Assembly: GCA_004558205.1 (NCBI GenBank)
Contig: SFDM01000003.1
Span: forward strand, 91,759 to 155,758
DNA from: Pyramidobacter piscolens
GTDB taxonomy: Bacteria; Synergistota; Synergistia; Synergistales; Dethiosulfovibrionaceae
DNA length: 64,000 nt
Direction: 5' to 3'
Part shown: one piece after another, positions 1 through 9,178 of the stretch
How the letters are laid out: every line of letters begins with the position of its first letter
Numbering within the stretch: position 1 is the first letter of the stretch
The notes under the pieces: model-generated
Told to the model about the DNA's origin: nothing
Databases searched by the model: none
Seen by the model: the letters and a program-made list of their open reading frames with translations, nothing else
Position numbers and translations under genes: made by a program

Positions 1-1128
1 AACCGCCAGGTCAGCCTGCACCAGAGAGCAGTGGTTGTGCGAGACTCCGGGCCAGCCACGGAAACGTCCATATCCTTCAGGCGGCACGAGGGCTCTTTCA
101 CCGTCCTTCCAGACGACGGCCACGCGGAAAGAGCGGAGGTCTTCCAGCAGGACCATGTCGGCGTTATAGCCGGGGGCGATGGCGCCGCGGTCATAACGCC
201 GGTTGAACTCGGCGGGGTTCAATGTGACCATCCGCAGGGCGCTGAGCGGAGATATGCCGCATTCGACGGCGGCGCGGAGGAGGCGGTCCATGTGTCCCTC
301 GGACTGGAGCACCTGAACCGTCAGATCGTCGCTGACCAGCATGCAGCGGCTCGCGCGGCGCTCATCCTCGCGGATCAGGGGAGCCAGGGCCGCCAGGTTG
401 TGTTCGGTGGCTCCCTGGCGCATCATAACCCAGCAGCCGCGGCGCAGCTTTTCCGCGGCTTCGTCGATGCGGCTGCACTCGTGGTCGGAGTTGCAACGCG
501 ACAGCATATAGGCGCAGAGTTGTTTGCCGGCTAGCTGGGGAGCGTGGCCATTCAAGACCTGGCCCCGGGCGGCCAGGATCTTCTCCCAGACGCCGGAGTC
601 GCCCGCCACGACGCCGGGATAGTTCATCATCTCTCCCAGCCCATAGCACCCCTGCGCGAACATCTGACGCACCGAGCCGGCTTCAAGAGGTTCCTGAGGC
701 GTTTCAAAGGGCGAAGCGGGAACGCAGGAAGGCGCGTTGAAGAACAGGTCCAAAGGCGTCTTTTTGGAGGCGCTGCACATAGCCTGGACGCCCTCCATAG
801 ACGACGTGTTGGCAATTTCGTGAGGATCGGCAAAAACCGTGGTCGTCCCGTGAGGGAGCACCAGTTCGGCAAACCCTTCGGGCGTCAGCATGGTGCTTTC
901 AATATGGCAGTGGGATTCGATGAACCCCGGAACGAGGTACAGGCCATGGGCGTCGAACTCCTGAAGCCCCTCGTATCCCCGGCCTACTCCGACGATGACG
1001 CCGTCGCTGACGGCCACGTCGCCCTCTTCGATCTCGTAGGAAAAAAGGTTGGGGATCCGCGCGTTTTTGATCACCAGATCGGCAGGCTGTTCGCCCCGCG
1101 CCTGCGACGTTAACTTCTGATAGTTCAA
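1..1128 (-). CDS. ade: Adenine deaminase (3' part outside window)
   Basis: Deaminates adenine to hypoxanthine in purine salvage; cytoplasmic amidohydrolase with a metal centre. The reverse strand is open for 376 codons to the window edge, so roughly the last third of a ~570-600 aa family member is missing. Visible motifs are the metal-binding ESHCHIEST near residue 70 and DPHEIAN near residue 105, followed by GLGEMMN and NGHAP typical of Ade. The start is a TTG at 1128, seven bases after GGAGG; no ATG fits better. It lies downstream of a purine permease on the same strand, separated by 83 bases holding a perfect hairpin, which supports uptake plus salvage as a unit. Confidence 0.93.
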   Translation of the reverse strand, partial: MNYQKLTSQARGEQPADLVIKNARIPNLFSYEIEEGDVAVSDGVIVGVGRGYEGLQEFDAHGLYLVPGFIESHCHIESTMLTPEGFAELVLPHGTTTVFADPHEIANTSSMEGVQAMCSASKKTPLDLFFNAPSCVPASPFETPQEPLEAGSVRQMFAQGCYGLGEMMNYPGVVAGDSGVWEKILAARGQVLNGHAPQLAGKQLCAYMLSRCNSDHECSRIDEAAEKLRRGCWVMMRQGATEHNLAALAPLIREDERRASRCMLVSDDLTVQVLQSEGHMDRLLRAAVECGISPLSALRMVTLNPAEFNRRYDRGAIAPGYNADMVLLEDLRSFRVAVVWKDGERALVPPEGYGRFRGWPGVSHNHCSLVQADLAV

Positions 1129-1152
1129 AAAAAGACCTCCTTCAGATAAAGA

Positions 1153-1184
1153 GGACGAGGAAGTCCCTGAAGACATCCTCGTCC
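1153..1184 (-). terminator. Perfect 9-bp hairpin between permease and ade
   Basis: GGACGAGGA at 1153-1161 is the exact reverse complement of TCCTCGTCC at 1176-1184, with a 14-base loop. The leftward transcript has only CTTTATC after the stem, so this is a weak terminator, an attenuator or an mRNA-stabilising hairpin between azgA and ade. Confidence 0.4.
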
Positions 1185-1211
1185 CGAATGACATGCCGGA
1201 AAATCAGTTAT

Positions 1212-2546
1212 TTACACAGCTGCCGTGAACAGCGCCGTGACGTAGGGCAGCCAGAAGCCGCTGGATTCCTTGGCGATGAAGAGCAGCGCCAGGAACCAGA
1301 TGATCCCGCTGATTTCCTTGAAGCGCCCGGCCAGCGCCTTCACAGCCACGAATGCCAGAATGCCGAACTCGATGCCGTTGCCGATGCTGTAGGTAAAGGG
1401 CATGGTGAAGATCGCCACCGCCGCGGGGATCACGTCGGAAAAGTCGCTGAAGTCGAAGTCGCGAAGGCTCATCATCATGTAGATGCCGACGACCACCAGA
1501 GCGGGGGCCGTCGCGGCGCTGGGGACCATGCCGACCAGAGGGCTGAAGAAGATCGAAAGGACGAAGAGCACCGCCACGGTCAAAGCCGTCAAGCCTGTGC
1601 GTCCGCCCTGTTCGACGCCCGAAGCGCTTTCCACAAAGGACGTGATGGTCGAAACGCCGAGAACGGCGCCGCCCACGGTCCCGATGGCGTCAGCCATCAG
1701 CGCCTGGCGGGCGCGGGGAAGGTTGCCCTTTTCGTCGAGCATGCCCGAACGGGTGGTCACGCCGACCAGCGTGCCCACGGTATCGAAGAAGTCGACGAAG
1801 AAGAAGGTGAACACGATGCCCCAGAAAGCCGCCGTGCCGATCTGGGAGAAGTCCATCTTCATGAAGAGCGGCGCGATCGAAGGAGGCATGGAGACGAAGC
1901 TCTCTGGCACCTTGGTCAGCCCGGCGGGCACGGAGATCACCGTCGCCGCCAGAATTCCCCACAGCACGGCGCCTTTTACGCGGTGGCACTCAAGGGCCGC
2001 GATGACCAGGAAGCCGAAGATCGCTACAAGCGCGGGCTTCGCGGTGATATCCCCGAGGGAGATCAGCGTGGCGGGATTGTCCACGACGATGCCGCAGCCG
2101 ATGAGCCCAATCAGGGCGATAAAGAAGCCGATTCCCGTGGCGATGCCGATCTTGAGTGATTTGGGAATGCCGTTGACCACGGCCTCGCGAAGGTTCGTCA
2201 GCGTCAGCAGGATGAAAATCACGCCTTCGACAAAAATTGCGGCCAGAGCGACCTGCCAGGAAATTTTCATCGACATGACCACGGAGAACGCGAAAAAGGC
2301 GTTCAGCCCCATGCCGGTGGACAACCCGATGGGGTAGTTCGCCAAAAAGGCCATGACCAGCGTCGCAAACGCGCTGGCAAGGCAGGTCGAGACCATAACG
2401 GGCCCGAAGGGCATTCCCGCGTTGCTCATGATACCGGGGTTGACAAAAATGATGTACCCCATGGTCATGAACGTGGTGACGCCGGCCATAATCTCCGTGC
2501 GGACGGTGCTGCCCGCTTCCTTGATCTTGAAAAGCGAATCCAACAT
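1212..2546 (-). CDS. AzgA/PbuG-type purine (adenine/hypoxanthine/guanine) permease
   Basis: Integral membrane permease of the NCS2/AzgA family importing purine bases by proton symport. The 444-residue product is hydrophobic throughout with about a dozen membrane segments. It contains the family signatures TFMTMGYIIFVNPGI near the N-terminus, the STGMGLNAFFAF loop, and FFVDFFDTVGTLVGV in the middle. I start at the ATG at 2546 (MLDSLFKIKEAG), preceded by GGGAGG at normal spacing, rather than nine codons upstream. Adenine deaminase follows, so imported adenine can be converted to hypoxanthine. No purine riboswitch consensus was found upstream. The gene lies just left of the ICE insertion, so its native upstream region may have been separated from it. 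Confidence 0.92.
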   Translation of the reverse strand: MLDSLFKIKEAGSTVRTEIMAGVTTFMTMGYIIFVNPGIMSNAGMPFGPVMVSTCLASAFATLVMAFLANYPIGLSTGMGLNAFFAFSVVMSMKISWQVALAAIFVEGVIFILLTLTNLREAVVNGIPKSLKIGIATGIGFFIALIGLIGCGIVVDNPATLISLGDITAKPALVAIFGFLVIAALECHRVKGAVLWGILAATVISVPAGLTKVPESFVSMPPSIAPLFMKMDFSQIGTAAFWGIVFTFFFVDFFDTVGTLVGVTTRSGMLDEKGNLPRARQALMADAIGTVGGAVLGVSTITSFVESASGVEQGGRTGLTALTVAVLFVLSIFFSPLVGMVPSAATAPALVVVGIYMMMSLRDFDFSDFSDVIPAAVAIFTMPFTYSIGNGIEFGILAFVAVKALAGRFKEISGIIWFLALLFIAKESSGFWLPYVTALFTAAV

Positions 2547-2781
2547 AAAAAAGCCTCCCTGAAAAGTTGACATATAGGTGATGAAACAAAAAAACGACAG
2601 GGAAAGGATACACTATTCCTCGAAGCGGCGCAAGAAGAGAATGATAAAAAATAGTAAATTTTCGTGTCATTCCTAGCGTGTCATATGCAATCGCTGAAAA
2701 GCCGGAAAGCCGCTTGATTGCTGGGTTTGTTGGCGTTTTTGGCCCCTCCATTTAAGCGGAATTTTCTTTGAAAATCGGTGA
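2547..2781. other. Permease upstream region and left ICE flank, no gene
   Basis: Gene-free stretch between the permease start and the ICE end repeats. A weak leftward promoter can be read (TTGCGC, 17 bases, TATCCT) within about 2612-2641. The inner part is AT-rich. The exact ICE/chromosome boundary cannot be fixed from one end. Confidence 0.4.
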
Positions 2782-2803
2782 AATGGTGCCCTAAATGGTG
2801 CCC
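2782..2803 (+). repeat. Left-end ATGGTGCCC direct repeats of the ICE
   Basis: Two copies of AATGGTGCCC, at 2782-2791 and 2794-2803, spaced like tandem integrase arm sites. The second belongs to the 12-mer AAATGGTGCCCA, also present at 35386-35397 in the same orientation. They are likely integrase arm-binding repeats or part of att. Confidence 0.6.
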
Positions 2804-2822
2804 ACATTCCACGAGGCCCTAT

Positions 2823-2882
2823 AAAAAGCAGCGGGGAGAAGTAAAGACTTACGTCGTTTACCGCTCCAAACCGCTGCTTTTT
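2823..2882 (-). terminator. Terminator at the integrase 3' end
   Basis: AAAAAGCAGCGG (2823-2834) pairs perfectly with CCGCTGCTTTTT (2871-2882), the latter lying in the last integrase codons. In the leftward transcript the stem ends in CTTTTTAT. A small GTAA/TTAC hairpin sits in the long loop. It would terminate or attenuate read-out of the element across the att end. Confidence 0.55.
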
Positions 2883-4165
2883 TGTTTGGTGGGTGTCTTA
2901 CGCTTTTGCTTGTCCGGCGTGTCCTGCTGGGGCTGTTTTGGCTTGGGGTGGATAGCTGCATGATAGGCGTCTAGCACTTCCTGTTTGCGTTCCAGACGTA
3001 CATCAACATATCGGGCCGTGACTGACTCAAAGTTCATCGACATGCCCAGCGACGCGCCGATACCGGCGAGGGTGTGGCCCAGCACTTCGCCCACCGTGTA
3101 GAAGTCGCCGGTGAGCTGGTGCATGTTCGTGGCCGCGCTATGCCTCAAATCATGGTATCGTATGTGCGGCATATCCAATTCAGCCAGCAGCTTTCCAAAT
3201 CCACTTGAAATCCAGTTGGCAGCCTGCGGAGCGCCGTTCTCTTTTGATATGACAAGGTTATTATCGTAGTATGGTGTCCCTGCTTTTTCGGCGGCGGCCT
3301 TTTGCGATTGCAGAAGTGCCCGCTGTTTTTCAAAGTAGGGCCGGGCAACGTCTGTAATGGGGAGCCGACGCCCGTTTGACTTGGGCGGGGCCATTTCCTC
3401 AATGACCGTCGTTTTCGGCGGCACATGGAAAGGCAGCTGCTCCACCACATCAAAGGTGCCGCTTTTCATATCAACATTCTGCCAACGTAGGCCCAGCACT
3501 TCGGAGCGCCGCATACCATAAAGGCCACCCAATATGACGGGCATTTCCCACTCTGTCCCGGCCACACGCTCCATAAGGGCGCGTACCTGTTCCGGTGTGT
3601 AGGGGGCAGGGGTCTTTGCAGACTTGCCAAACTTGGTGAGAGTGTCGCGGGCGGCATTTGTTTCAATGTACCGATACTTGCGGGCATGGCCCAGCGCCAC
3701 GCTCAACACGCGCTTGGCCCCTGCCGCCGTGCTGGGCTTTAGACCCTTGTCGATGATGTCCTGAAACATTTTGTCCACCATAGAGGGGGCAAGCTGATTC
3801 AGCGGCACATGGCCGATATAAGGTGCAATATAGTTTTTGATTGTGCGCTTGTAGCCGTCGTAGGTGCTGGGACGCAGGTTGACACGGGCATAGCTTTCCA
3901 CCCATTCGTCCAGATAGTCCTTGACGGTCTGCTTGCGTTGGATTTTGACGGTGGCGGCAAAGGTTGGCGTTTGCAGCTTGGTTTTCAATTCGGCCTCATG
4001 TTGCAAGGCTTCCTTTTTGGTGGCAAAGCCCTTTTTGGCATAGGTGAGTTTTTCGCCCTCCGGTGTCGTGTACTTGATATTCACATCATAAACCACACCG
4101 GGCCTGCCGGTTAGTATGCCGTCAGAATCGCGCTTGTTCTTGACCTGCCTCTGTGATACAGCCAT
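2858..4165 (-). CDS. int: Tyrosine recombinase / ICE integrase
   Basis: Integrates and excises the element by site-specific recombination, with Xis as directionality factor. The 435-residue protein has an N-terminal arm-binding AP2-like region (about 1-70), a SAM-like core-binding domain (about 80-180) and a C-terminal catalytic domain. Catalytic residues are visible: R219 in GMRRSEVLGLRW, H338-x-x-R341 in HDLRHS, the LGH box near 363, and nucleophile Y386 in VTARYVDV. The ATG at 4165 follows GGAGG and lies three bases after the excisionase stop, so both are co-transcribed. The C-terminal tail is Lys/Gln/Pro-rich. Its place 60-80 bases from the left end is standard for Tn916-like elements. 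Confidence 0.96.
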   Translation of the reverse strand: MAVSQRQVKNKRDSDGILTGRPGVVYDVNIKYTTPEGEKLTYAKKGFATKKEALQHEAELKTKLQTPTFAATVKIQRKQTVKDYLDEWVESYARVNLRPSTYDGYKRTIKNYIAPYIGHVPLNQLAPSMVDKMFQDIIDKGLKPSTAAGAKRVLSVALGHARKYRYIETNAARDTLTKFGKSAKTPAPYTPEQVRALMERVAGTEWEMPVILGGLYGMRRSEVLGLRWQNVDMKSGTFDVVEQLPFHVPPKTTVIEEMAPPKSNGRRLPITDVARPYFEKQRALLQSQKAAAEKAGTPYYDNNLVISKENGAPQAANWISSGFGKLLAELDMPHIRYHDLRHSAATNMHQLTGDFYTVGEVLGHTLAGIGASLGMSMNFESVTARYVDVRLERKQEVLDAYHAAIHPKPKQPQQDTPDKQKRKTPTKQKSSGLER

Positions 4166-4168
4166 AGG

Positions 4169-4399
4169 TTACGCCTCCACACAAGCGCGGGCGGGGGTTT
4201 TATTGCGGTTGTACCAGTCCCAGATTGCGGCCTCGGTGAGCAAGCGCCGGTTGCCATTCTGGACGTACTCAATTTCGCCGTCCTCTATCAGCTCCCGCAG
4301 CTTGTTTTCTCCGATACCGCTAATCTTGCTCATTTGCTCCACAGTTTTCAAAAGTGGAAATATCTCAATAGGCGGTGTCGCTTGCTTTTTCACAGCCAT
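4169..4399 (-). CDS. Excisionase-like small DNA-binding protein
   Basis: A 76-residue protein beginning MAVKKQATPP, with a MerR/excisionase-type winged helix (LKTVEQMSKISGIGENKLRELIEDGEI). It ends three bases before int and shares its transcript, so it probably acts as the recombination directionality factor. The ATG at 4399 has GGAGG nine bases upstream; an in-frame upstream start would run through the inverted repeat and is unlikely. The family assignment rests on size, fold pattern and position next to int. Confidence 0.85.
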   Translation of the reverse strand: MAVKKQATPPIEIFPLLKTVEQMSKISGIGENKLRELIEDGEIEYVQNGNRRLLTEAAIWDWYNRNKTPARACVEA

Positions 4400-4427
4400 A
4401 ACGCCGCGCCTCCTTTCCATAAAATAG

Positions 4428-4507
4428 GCAGGAAAAAGCCGCGCCCTTGTGAACGTGTCCGCATGGCCCATATGGGCAGCGGTATCAAAAGGGCGCGGCT
4501 TTCCTGC
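4428..4507. repeat. Long inverted repeat with nested palindrome upstream of xis
   Basis: GCAGGAAAAAGCCGCGCCCTT at 4428-4448 is repeated inverted at 4487-4507 with one indel. The loop contains the perfect palindrome GCCCATATGGGC at 4466-4477. It lies 30 bases before the xis ATG on the leader side. It may be a leader attenuator or a protein-binding dyad controlling xis-int. Confidence 0.55.
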
Positions 4508-4909
4508 ACGGTTCGTTTCGATTCAGTTCTATTTCATGGATTGCCCGGACGGACAAGCAGCCTGCTTGTCCTCATTGGAATTTCACCACGCCCCATACTG
4601 ATGGGTGCGCCGTCCCTTGACATGACGTTAGCCAGACGGAAGTATCATTACATACAGATTGTTGCCACGGGGCGGCTTTGCCCCGATAGCGGCGTTGGTA
4701 GTATTCGCTCCCTTTTTCTCTAAAATGCCGCCTCCTTACCGGCTGGAAAAAGATTATGGCGTACCCGCCGCCCGGCTCCCTGTATCTTGCCCGCGCAGGT
4801 ATGTATCCGGGTTTTCCTATTCAGTTTTCAAGGTTCCAGTGAGGGGCGGGGGAATGTCTGCCCCTCTCATATACCACCAGAAAAAAAGGGACTTTTTGAG
4901 GGTGGAAAA
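4508..4909. other. Gene-poor leader between sigma-like gene and xis
   Basis: About 400 bases with no convincing gene. On the reverse strand it holds a CCAGCCGGTAAGGAGG block (the ICE repeat word plus a ribosome-binding-site-like sequence at 4731-4747). This is followed by an open frame of about 32 codons from an ATT, without a standard start. It also contains AATCGAAACG at 4514-4523, shared with the sigma gene leader. Confidence 0.4.
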
Positions 4910-5326
4910 TCAAAACTTTTCAAAGATTTTTCGCATAGCTTCTAGCCCGCTGACAATGCTTTCATTTACGGAATTGACGCTGACACTCTCGGCCCGCGCA
5001 ATCTCCGTTTTACTCATGCCGAAATAGAAAAAAGCGTACAGGCGCTTGGCCTGCTTGTCCGGCAGCTGTGCAAAGGCCGCGTACAGCTGGGCCAGCTCCA
5101 CCTTTTGCAGATAGATTTCCTCCGGCGTGGGCGGTTGGTGAATGGCGGCGCTTTCTATGCCGTCGCCCACATCCAGCGAGTAATACGCCTTGTGGTAGGA
5201 CAGGCGGCCTAAGTAATTCTTTTCGGCCCGCTTGCTTTCCAAAAGGATAGCGCCGATTTCGTTCGGCACTTCCACCGGCTCGGTATGGGTATCAAATGGG
5301 TAAAACTCTCTAAGGTCAATGAACAT
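4910..5326 (-). CDS. Sigma-70 family regulator of the ICE (Tn916 Orf7-like)
   Basis: A 138-residue protein. Its C-terminal half is a sigma-70 region 4 helix-turn-helix (AQLPDKQAKRLYAFFYFGMSKTEIARAESVSVNSVNESIVSGLEAMRK); the N-terminal half is acidic. By analogy with Orf7 of Tn916-like elements it probably activates the xis/int and excision transcripts. I start at MFIDLREFYPF (5326), preceded by GGAGG. That Shine-Dalgarno is locked inside a perfect 14-bp hairpin (5335-5381), implying translational control. The downstream xis leader shares the word AATCGAAACG. Confidence 0.85.
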   Translation of the reverse strand: MFIDLREFYPFDTHTEPVEVPNEIGAILLESKRAEKNYLGRLSYHKAYYSLDVGDGIESAAIHQPPTPEEIYLQKVELAQLYAAFAQLPDKQAKRLYAFFYFGMSKTEIARAESVSVNSVNESIVSGLEAMRKIFEKF

Positions 5327-5334
5327 AGTTATTT

Positions 5335-5381
5335 CCTCCGTTTCGATTTTTGGGGTGGGATGGTGCGAATCGAAACGGAGG
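5335..5381 (-). promoter_or_regulatory. Hairpin sequestering the Shine-Dalgarno of the sigma-like gene
   Basis: CCTCCGTTTCGATT (5335-5348) and AATCGAAACGGAGG (5368-5381) are perfect 14-bp reverse complements with a 19-base loop. In the mRNA the 3' arm contains the GGAGG that serves the ATG at 5326. The stem therefore hides the ribosome binding site unless it is opened by a protein, RNA, temperature or translation. Confidence 0.7.
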
Positions 5382-5790
5382 TGGGCCACGACACCCAACA
5401 AAAAATGCGCCTAATCGGGCATTATCCCGAATGGCGCATGTAAGCTGTGTGTTGCACTTTGATGTGATATATGTTGCATGTTGAAGCGCGAGAATATAAG
5501 TTGATAAAGTTACGCTTTTTTTGACAAGCTAACCCTTTCCAAAAGATTAAGCAGGTTGTCGGCTAGGCTACCCTCCCATAATAAACTCCAAATAAATACA
5601 GCATTGTCAAAGCCCCTTTCAAACGGCTTTAGCAATGCTGCAATTTGTGTACGGTGAAGCAGCCGGCCAAAGTCGCCTTTTTTTTATTGGCGTTGTCCGG
5701 CTTATGAAATATATTGCATATCAATGTGTCGCTTAACCGCATTATGTTATTGCCGCCTGTCCTTTACACTATAAAGGGAGGTGATACATA
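5382..5790. promoter_or_regulatory. Divergent control region between sigma-like and XRE genes
   Basis: A 400-base AT-rich gene-free region between divergent regulators. It contains CAGCATTG...CAATGCTG with inner AAAGCC/GGCTTT (5599-5640), an imperfect hairpin that could be a terminator or operator. It also has several TTGCAT/TGTTGCA words near 5450-5480. It is the likely site of XRE repressor binding and of promoters for both genes; no single promoter stands out. Confidence 0.45.
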
Positions 5791-6129
5791 ATGCACAATG
5801 ATATGAAAAGGATGGACGAAATTATTCAAAAGGCCCGTGAAGCAAAGGAGCTTACACAATCGGTTTTAGCCGAGCAGATAGAGGTTTCTCTACGCACGGT
5901 CATTGCGATTGAAAACGGGAAACGGAATCCTACCTACGAAGTTTTGTATCGGCTGATTGACGCCTTGAACATTCCTGCTGATTTGATTTTTCACCCTGAT
6001 GATGTGGCGAATACAGCCGAGCAGGAACAGTTTTTTAGGGAATTTCACGCAGCCAATGAGCAGGCGCAACGTGTAATTATGGCGTCGGCGCGTGGGATAT
6101 TGCAGGAATTACGCGGTCATAAAGATTAG
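5791..6129 (+). CDS. XRE-family helix-turn-helix repressor
   Basis: A 112-residue protein with an N-terminal XRE/Cro-like helix-turn-helix (AREAKELTQSVLAEQIEVSLRTVIAIENGKRNPTYEVLYRL). A short C-terminal helical part is probably for dimerisation. It is the only rightward gene in the left part of the ICE and is divergent from the sigma-like gene, the usual arrangement for an immunity/excision switch. The ATG follows GGGAGGTGATACATA. A stem-loop with a U-rich tail follows the stop. Its role as repressor of ICE excision is inferred from position. Confidence 0.85.
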   Translation: MHNDMKRMDEIIQKAREAKELTQSVLAEQIEVSLRTVIAIENGKRNPTYEVLYRLIDALNIPADLIFHPDDVANTAEQEQFFREFHAANEQAQRVIMASARGILQELRGHKD

Positions 6130-6157
6130 TCGTTAGCCATGAATGATATGCGAAAAA

Positions 6158-6217
6158 ATAATCCCTGAAAGGTACTCCACAGCGCGGGAGTTATCCTTTA
6201 TAGGGATTATATCTTTT
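6158..6217 (+). terminator. Terminator after XRE gene
   Basis: ATAATCCCT...AGGGATTAT (6158-6166/6202-6210) encloses further pairing AAAGG/CCTTT and ACTCC/GGAGT, followed by ATCTTTTG. It lies between convergent genes. Confidence 0.6.
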
Positions 6218-6269
6218 GTAACTGTCTTTTGCCTGTCTAGCGCCTACTATTTGCCTATCTTTTCTAATT

Positions 6270-6962
6270 TTATTCCGGGTCAAAAGCATAGCCTATTTCG
6301 TGAACATTTTTGATGTAGTCCGGCACATCTGAATCTATTTTTAGCTTTTGGCGCAGACGCTTGATGTGGTTCCAAAGAATACTGTTCGCATTGTCATAGT
6401 AATCATCACCCCACACATGGCAAAATATTTGCTCATAGGTGAATACGCGCCTTTTGTTCGACATGAGCAACTGCAAAATATCAAACTCCATTCTTGTTAG
6501 GCTTACCTCCACGGAGCGCACAAATACTTTGCGATAATCTAAGCTAATAAAAATATCTTTGTTGCTGATAATGCTAACATGTTCTTGCCTCTGGCTGTTA
6601 AGTTCAGTAAAACGACGAATCAACGCCCAGCCGGACGCAACACATTCTTCAACAGTTTTCGGCATTTCCATATAAGCGTCCGCGCCCAGCTCTATTGCCT
6701 CTATTTTTTCCGCTCCGTCATATTGGGAGGGAGCTATCAATATAGGAATTGGTTTCATACCGCGAATCAATTTCAGGTATGGCAGGTAGTCGCGGGCAGT
6801 ACCACAGATACTAAGTAAAAGATAATTACCTTTGTTAATTTCTAACACCGCTTCCTGAACAGATTTTACAATTCGGAGCAGAATGTTATATTTAAGCCAT
6901 TCCCTTTGACAGTCTGCAAATTGTTCAGCTGGGCAGCCTACGGTCAATATCCAATTTTCCAT
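6270..6962 (-). CDS. OmpR/PhoB-type DNA-binding protein with degenerate receiver domain
   Basis: A 230-residue protein. The C-terminal winged helix (about 130-230; VSLTRMEFDILQLLMSNKRRVFTYEQIFCHVWGDD...IKRLRQKL) is a canonical Trans_reg_C domain. The N-terminal region folds like a receiver, but the phosphoacceptor position reads NYLLLSICG, with no aspartate. It is therefore unlikely to be controlled by phosphorylation. No histidine kinase is adjacent. It lies beyond the arsC terminator, so it may be transcribed separately, and it could regulate the ICE or the arsenic cargo. The ATG at 6962 has an AAAGGA-type binding site. Confidence 0.8.
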   Translation of the reverse strand: MENWILTVGCPAEQFADCQREWLKYNILLRIVKSVQEAVLEINKGNYLLLSICGTARDYLPYLKLIRGMKPIPILIAPSQYDGAEKIEAIELGADAYMEMPKTVEECVASGWALIRRFTELNSQRQEHVSIISNKDIFISLDYRKVFVRSVEVSLTRMEFDILQLLMSNKRRVFTYEQIFCHVWGDDYYDNANSILWNHIKRLRQKLKIDSDVPDYIKNVHEIGYAFDPE

Positions 6963-6985
6963 ATAGTTTTCCTTTCTGCTTCACA

Positions 6986-7023
6986 ACAAAAATGCCGCCG
7001 TTGTAAAAATAACGGCGGCATTT
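6986..7023 (-). terminator. Terminator of the arsenic operon
   Basis: AAATGCCGCCGTT and AACGGCGGCATTT (6990-7002 and 7011-7023) form a strong stem with an 8-base AT loop. In the leftward transcript the stem is followed by TTTTTGTTG. It ends the ars transcript after arsC. Confidence 0.8.
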
Positions 7024-7028
7024 CTGTA

Positions 7029-7418
7029 TTAGCTCAATTCTTTTGCCAGCTCTAAAACCTTGCGTTCAATCGTCTGGATTGTCTGAATAAACTCTTGGTC
7101 GTCCTTGCCGGTGGGGTCGTCAAGTCCCCAATCTTCCCAACGCTTGCAGGGCAAAAACGGACACTGAACATTGCAGCCCATTGTCACCACAATATCGACG
7201 GGAGGAATATCAGACAGGAGCTTGCTAAATTGCGCTTGTTCCATGTCGATACCGTAAAGCTGCTTTACCAGCCGTACCGCGTCCTGATTGATTTGAGGTT
7301 TTGTTTCTGTACCGGCTGAATAACACTCCATTACGCCGCCCGCAAGGTGACGGCCTAACGCCTCGGCAATCTGGCTCCGGCATGAATTATGAACACAGAT
7401 AAACGCAACTTTTACCAT
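7029..7418 (-). CDS. arsC: Arsenate reductase, thioredoxin-linked type
   Basis: Reduces arsenate to arsenite so that Acr3/ArsA can expel it. The 129-residue protein has the low-molecular-weight phosphatase P-loop VHNSCRSQ (catalytic Cys 8, Cys 13). A distal cysteine group MGCNVQCPFLPC provides the resolving cysteines, and DDPTGK is also present. This is the thioredoxin-coupled family. The start is the ATG at 7418 (MVKVAFICVHN) after GAAAGGA; longer frames run into arsA. It is the last gene of the ars operon, 13 bases after arsA. Confidence 0.95.
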   Translation of the reverse strand: MVKVAFICVHNSCRSQIAEALGRHLAGGVMECYSAGTETKPQINQDAVRLVKQLYGIDMEQAQFSKLLSDIPPVDIVVTMGCNVQCPFLPCKRWEDWGLDDPTGKDDQEFIQTIQTIERKVLELAKELS

Positions 7419-7431
7419 TGAAATTCCTTTC

Positions 7432-9168
<1,737 letters not shown>

Positions 9169-9178
9169 TTTAGCAACA

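Noticed and set aside
1188..2159. Rightward open frame opposite the purine permease
   Set aside because: Charged low-complexity translation, no start signal, antisense to a clear membrane transporter.
2547..2780. Purine riboswitch upstream of the AzgA permease
   Set aside because: No conserved purine aptamer core is readable on the leftward strand, and the region may be partly replaced by the ICE.
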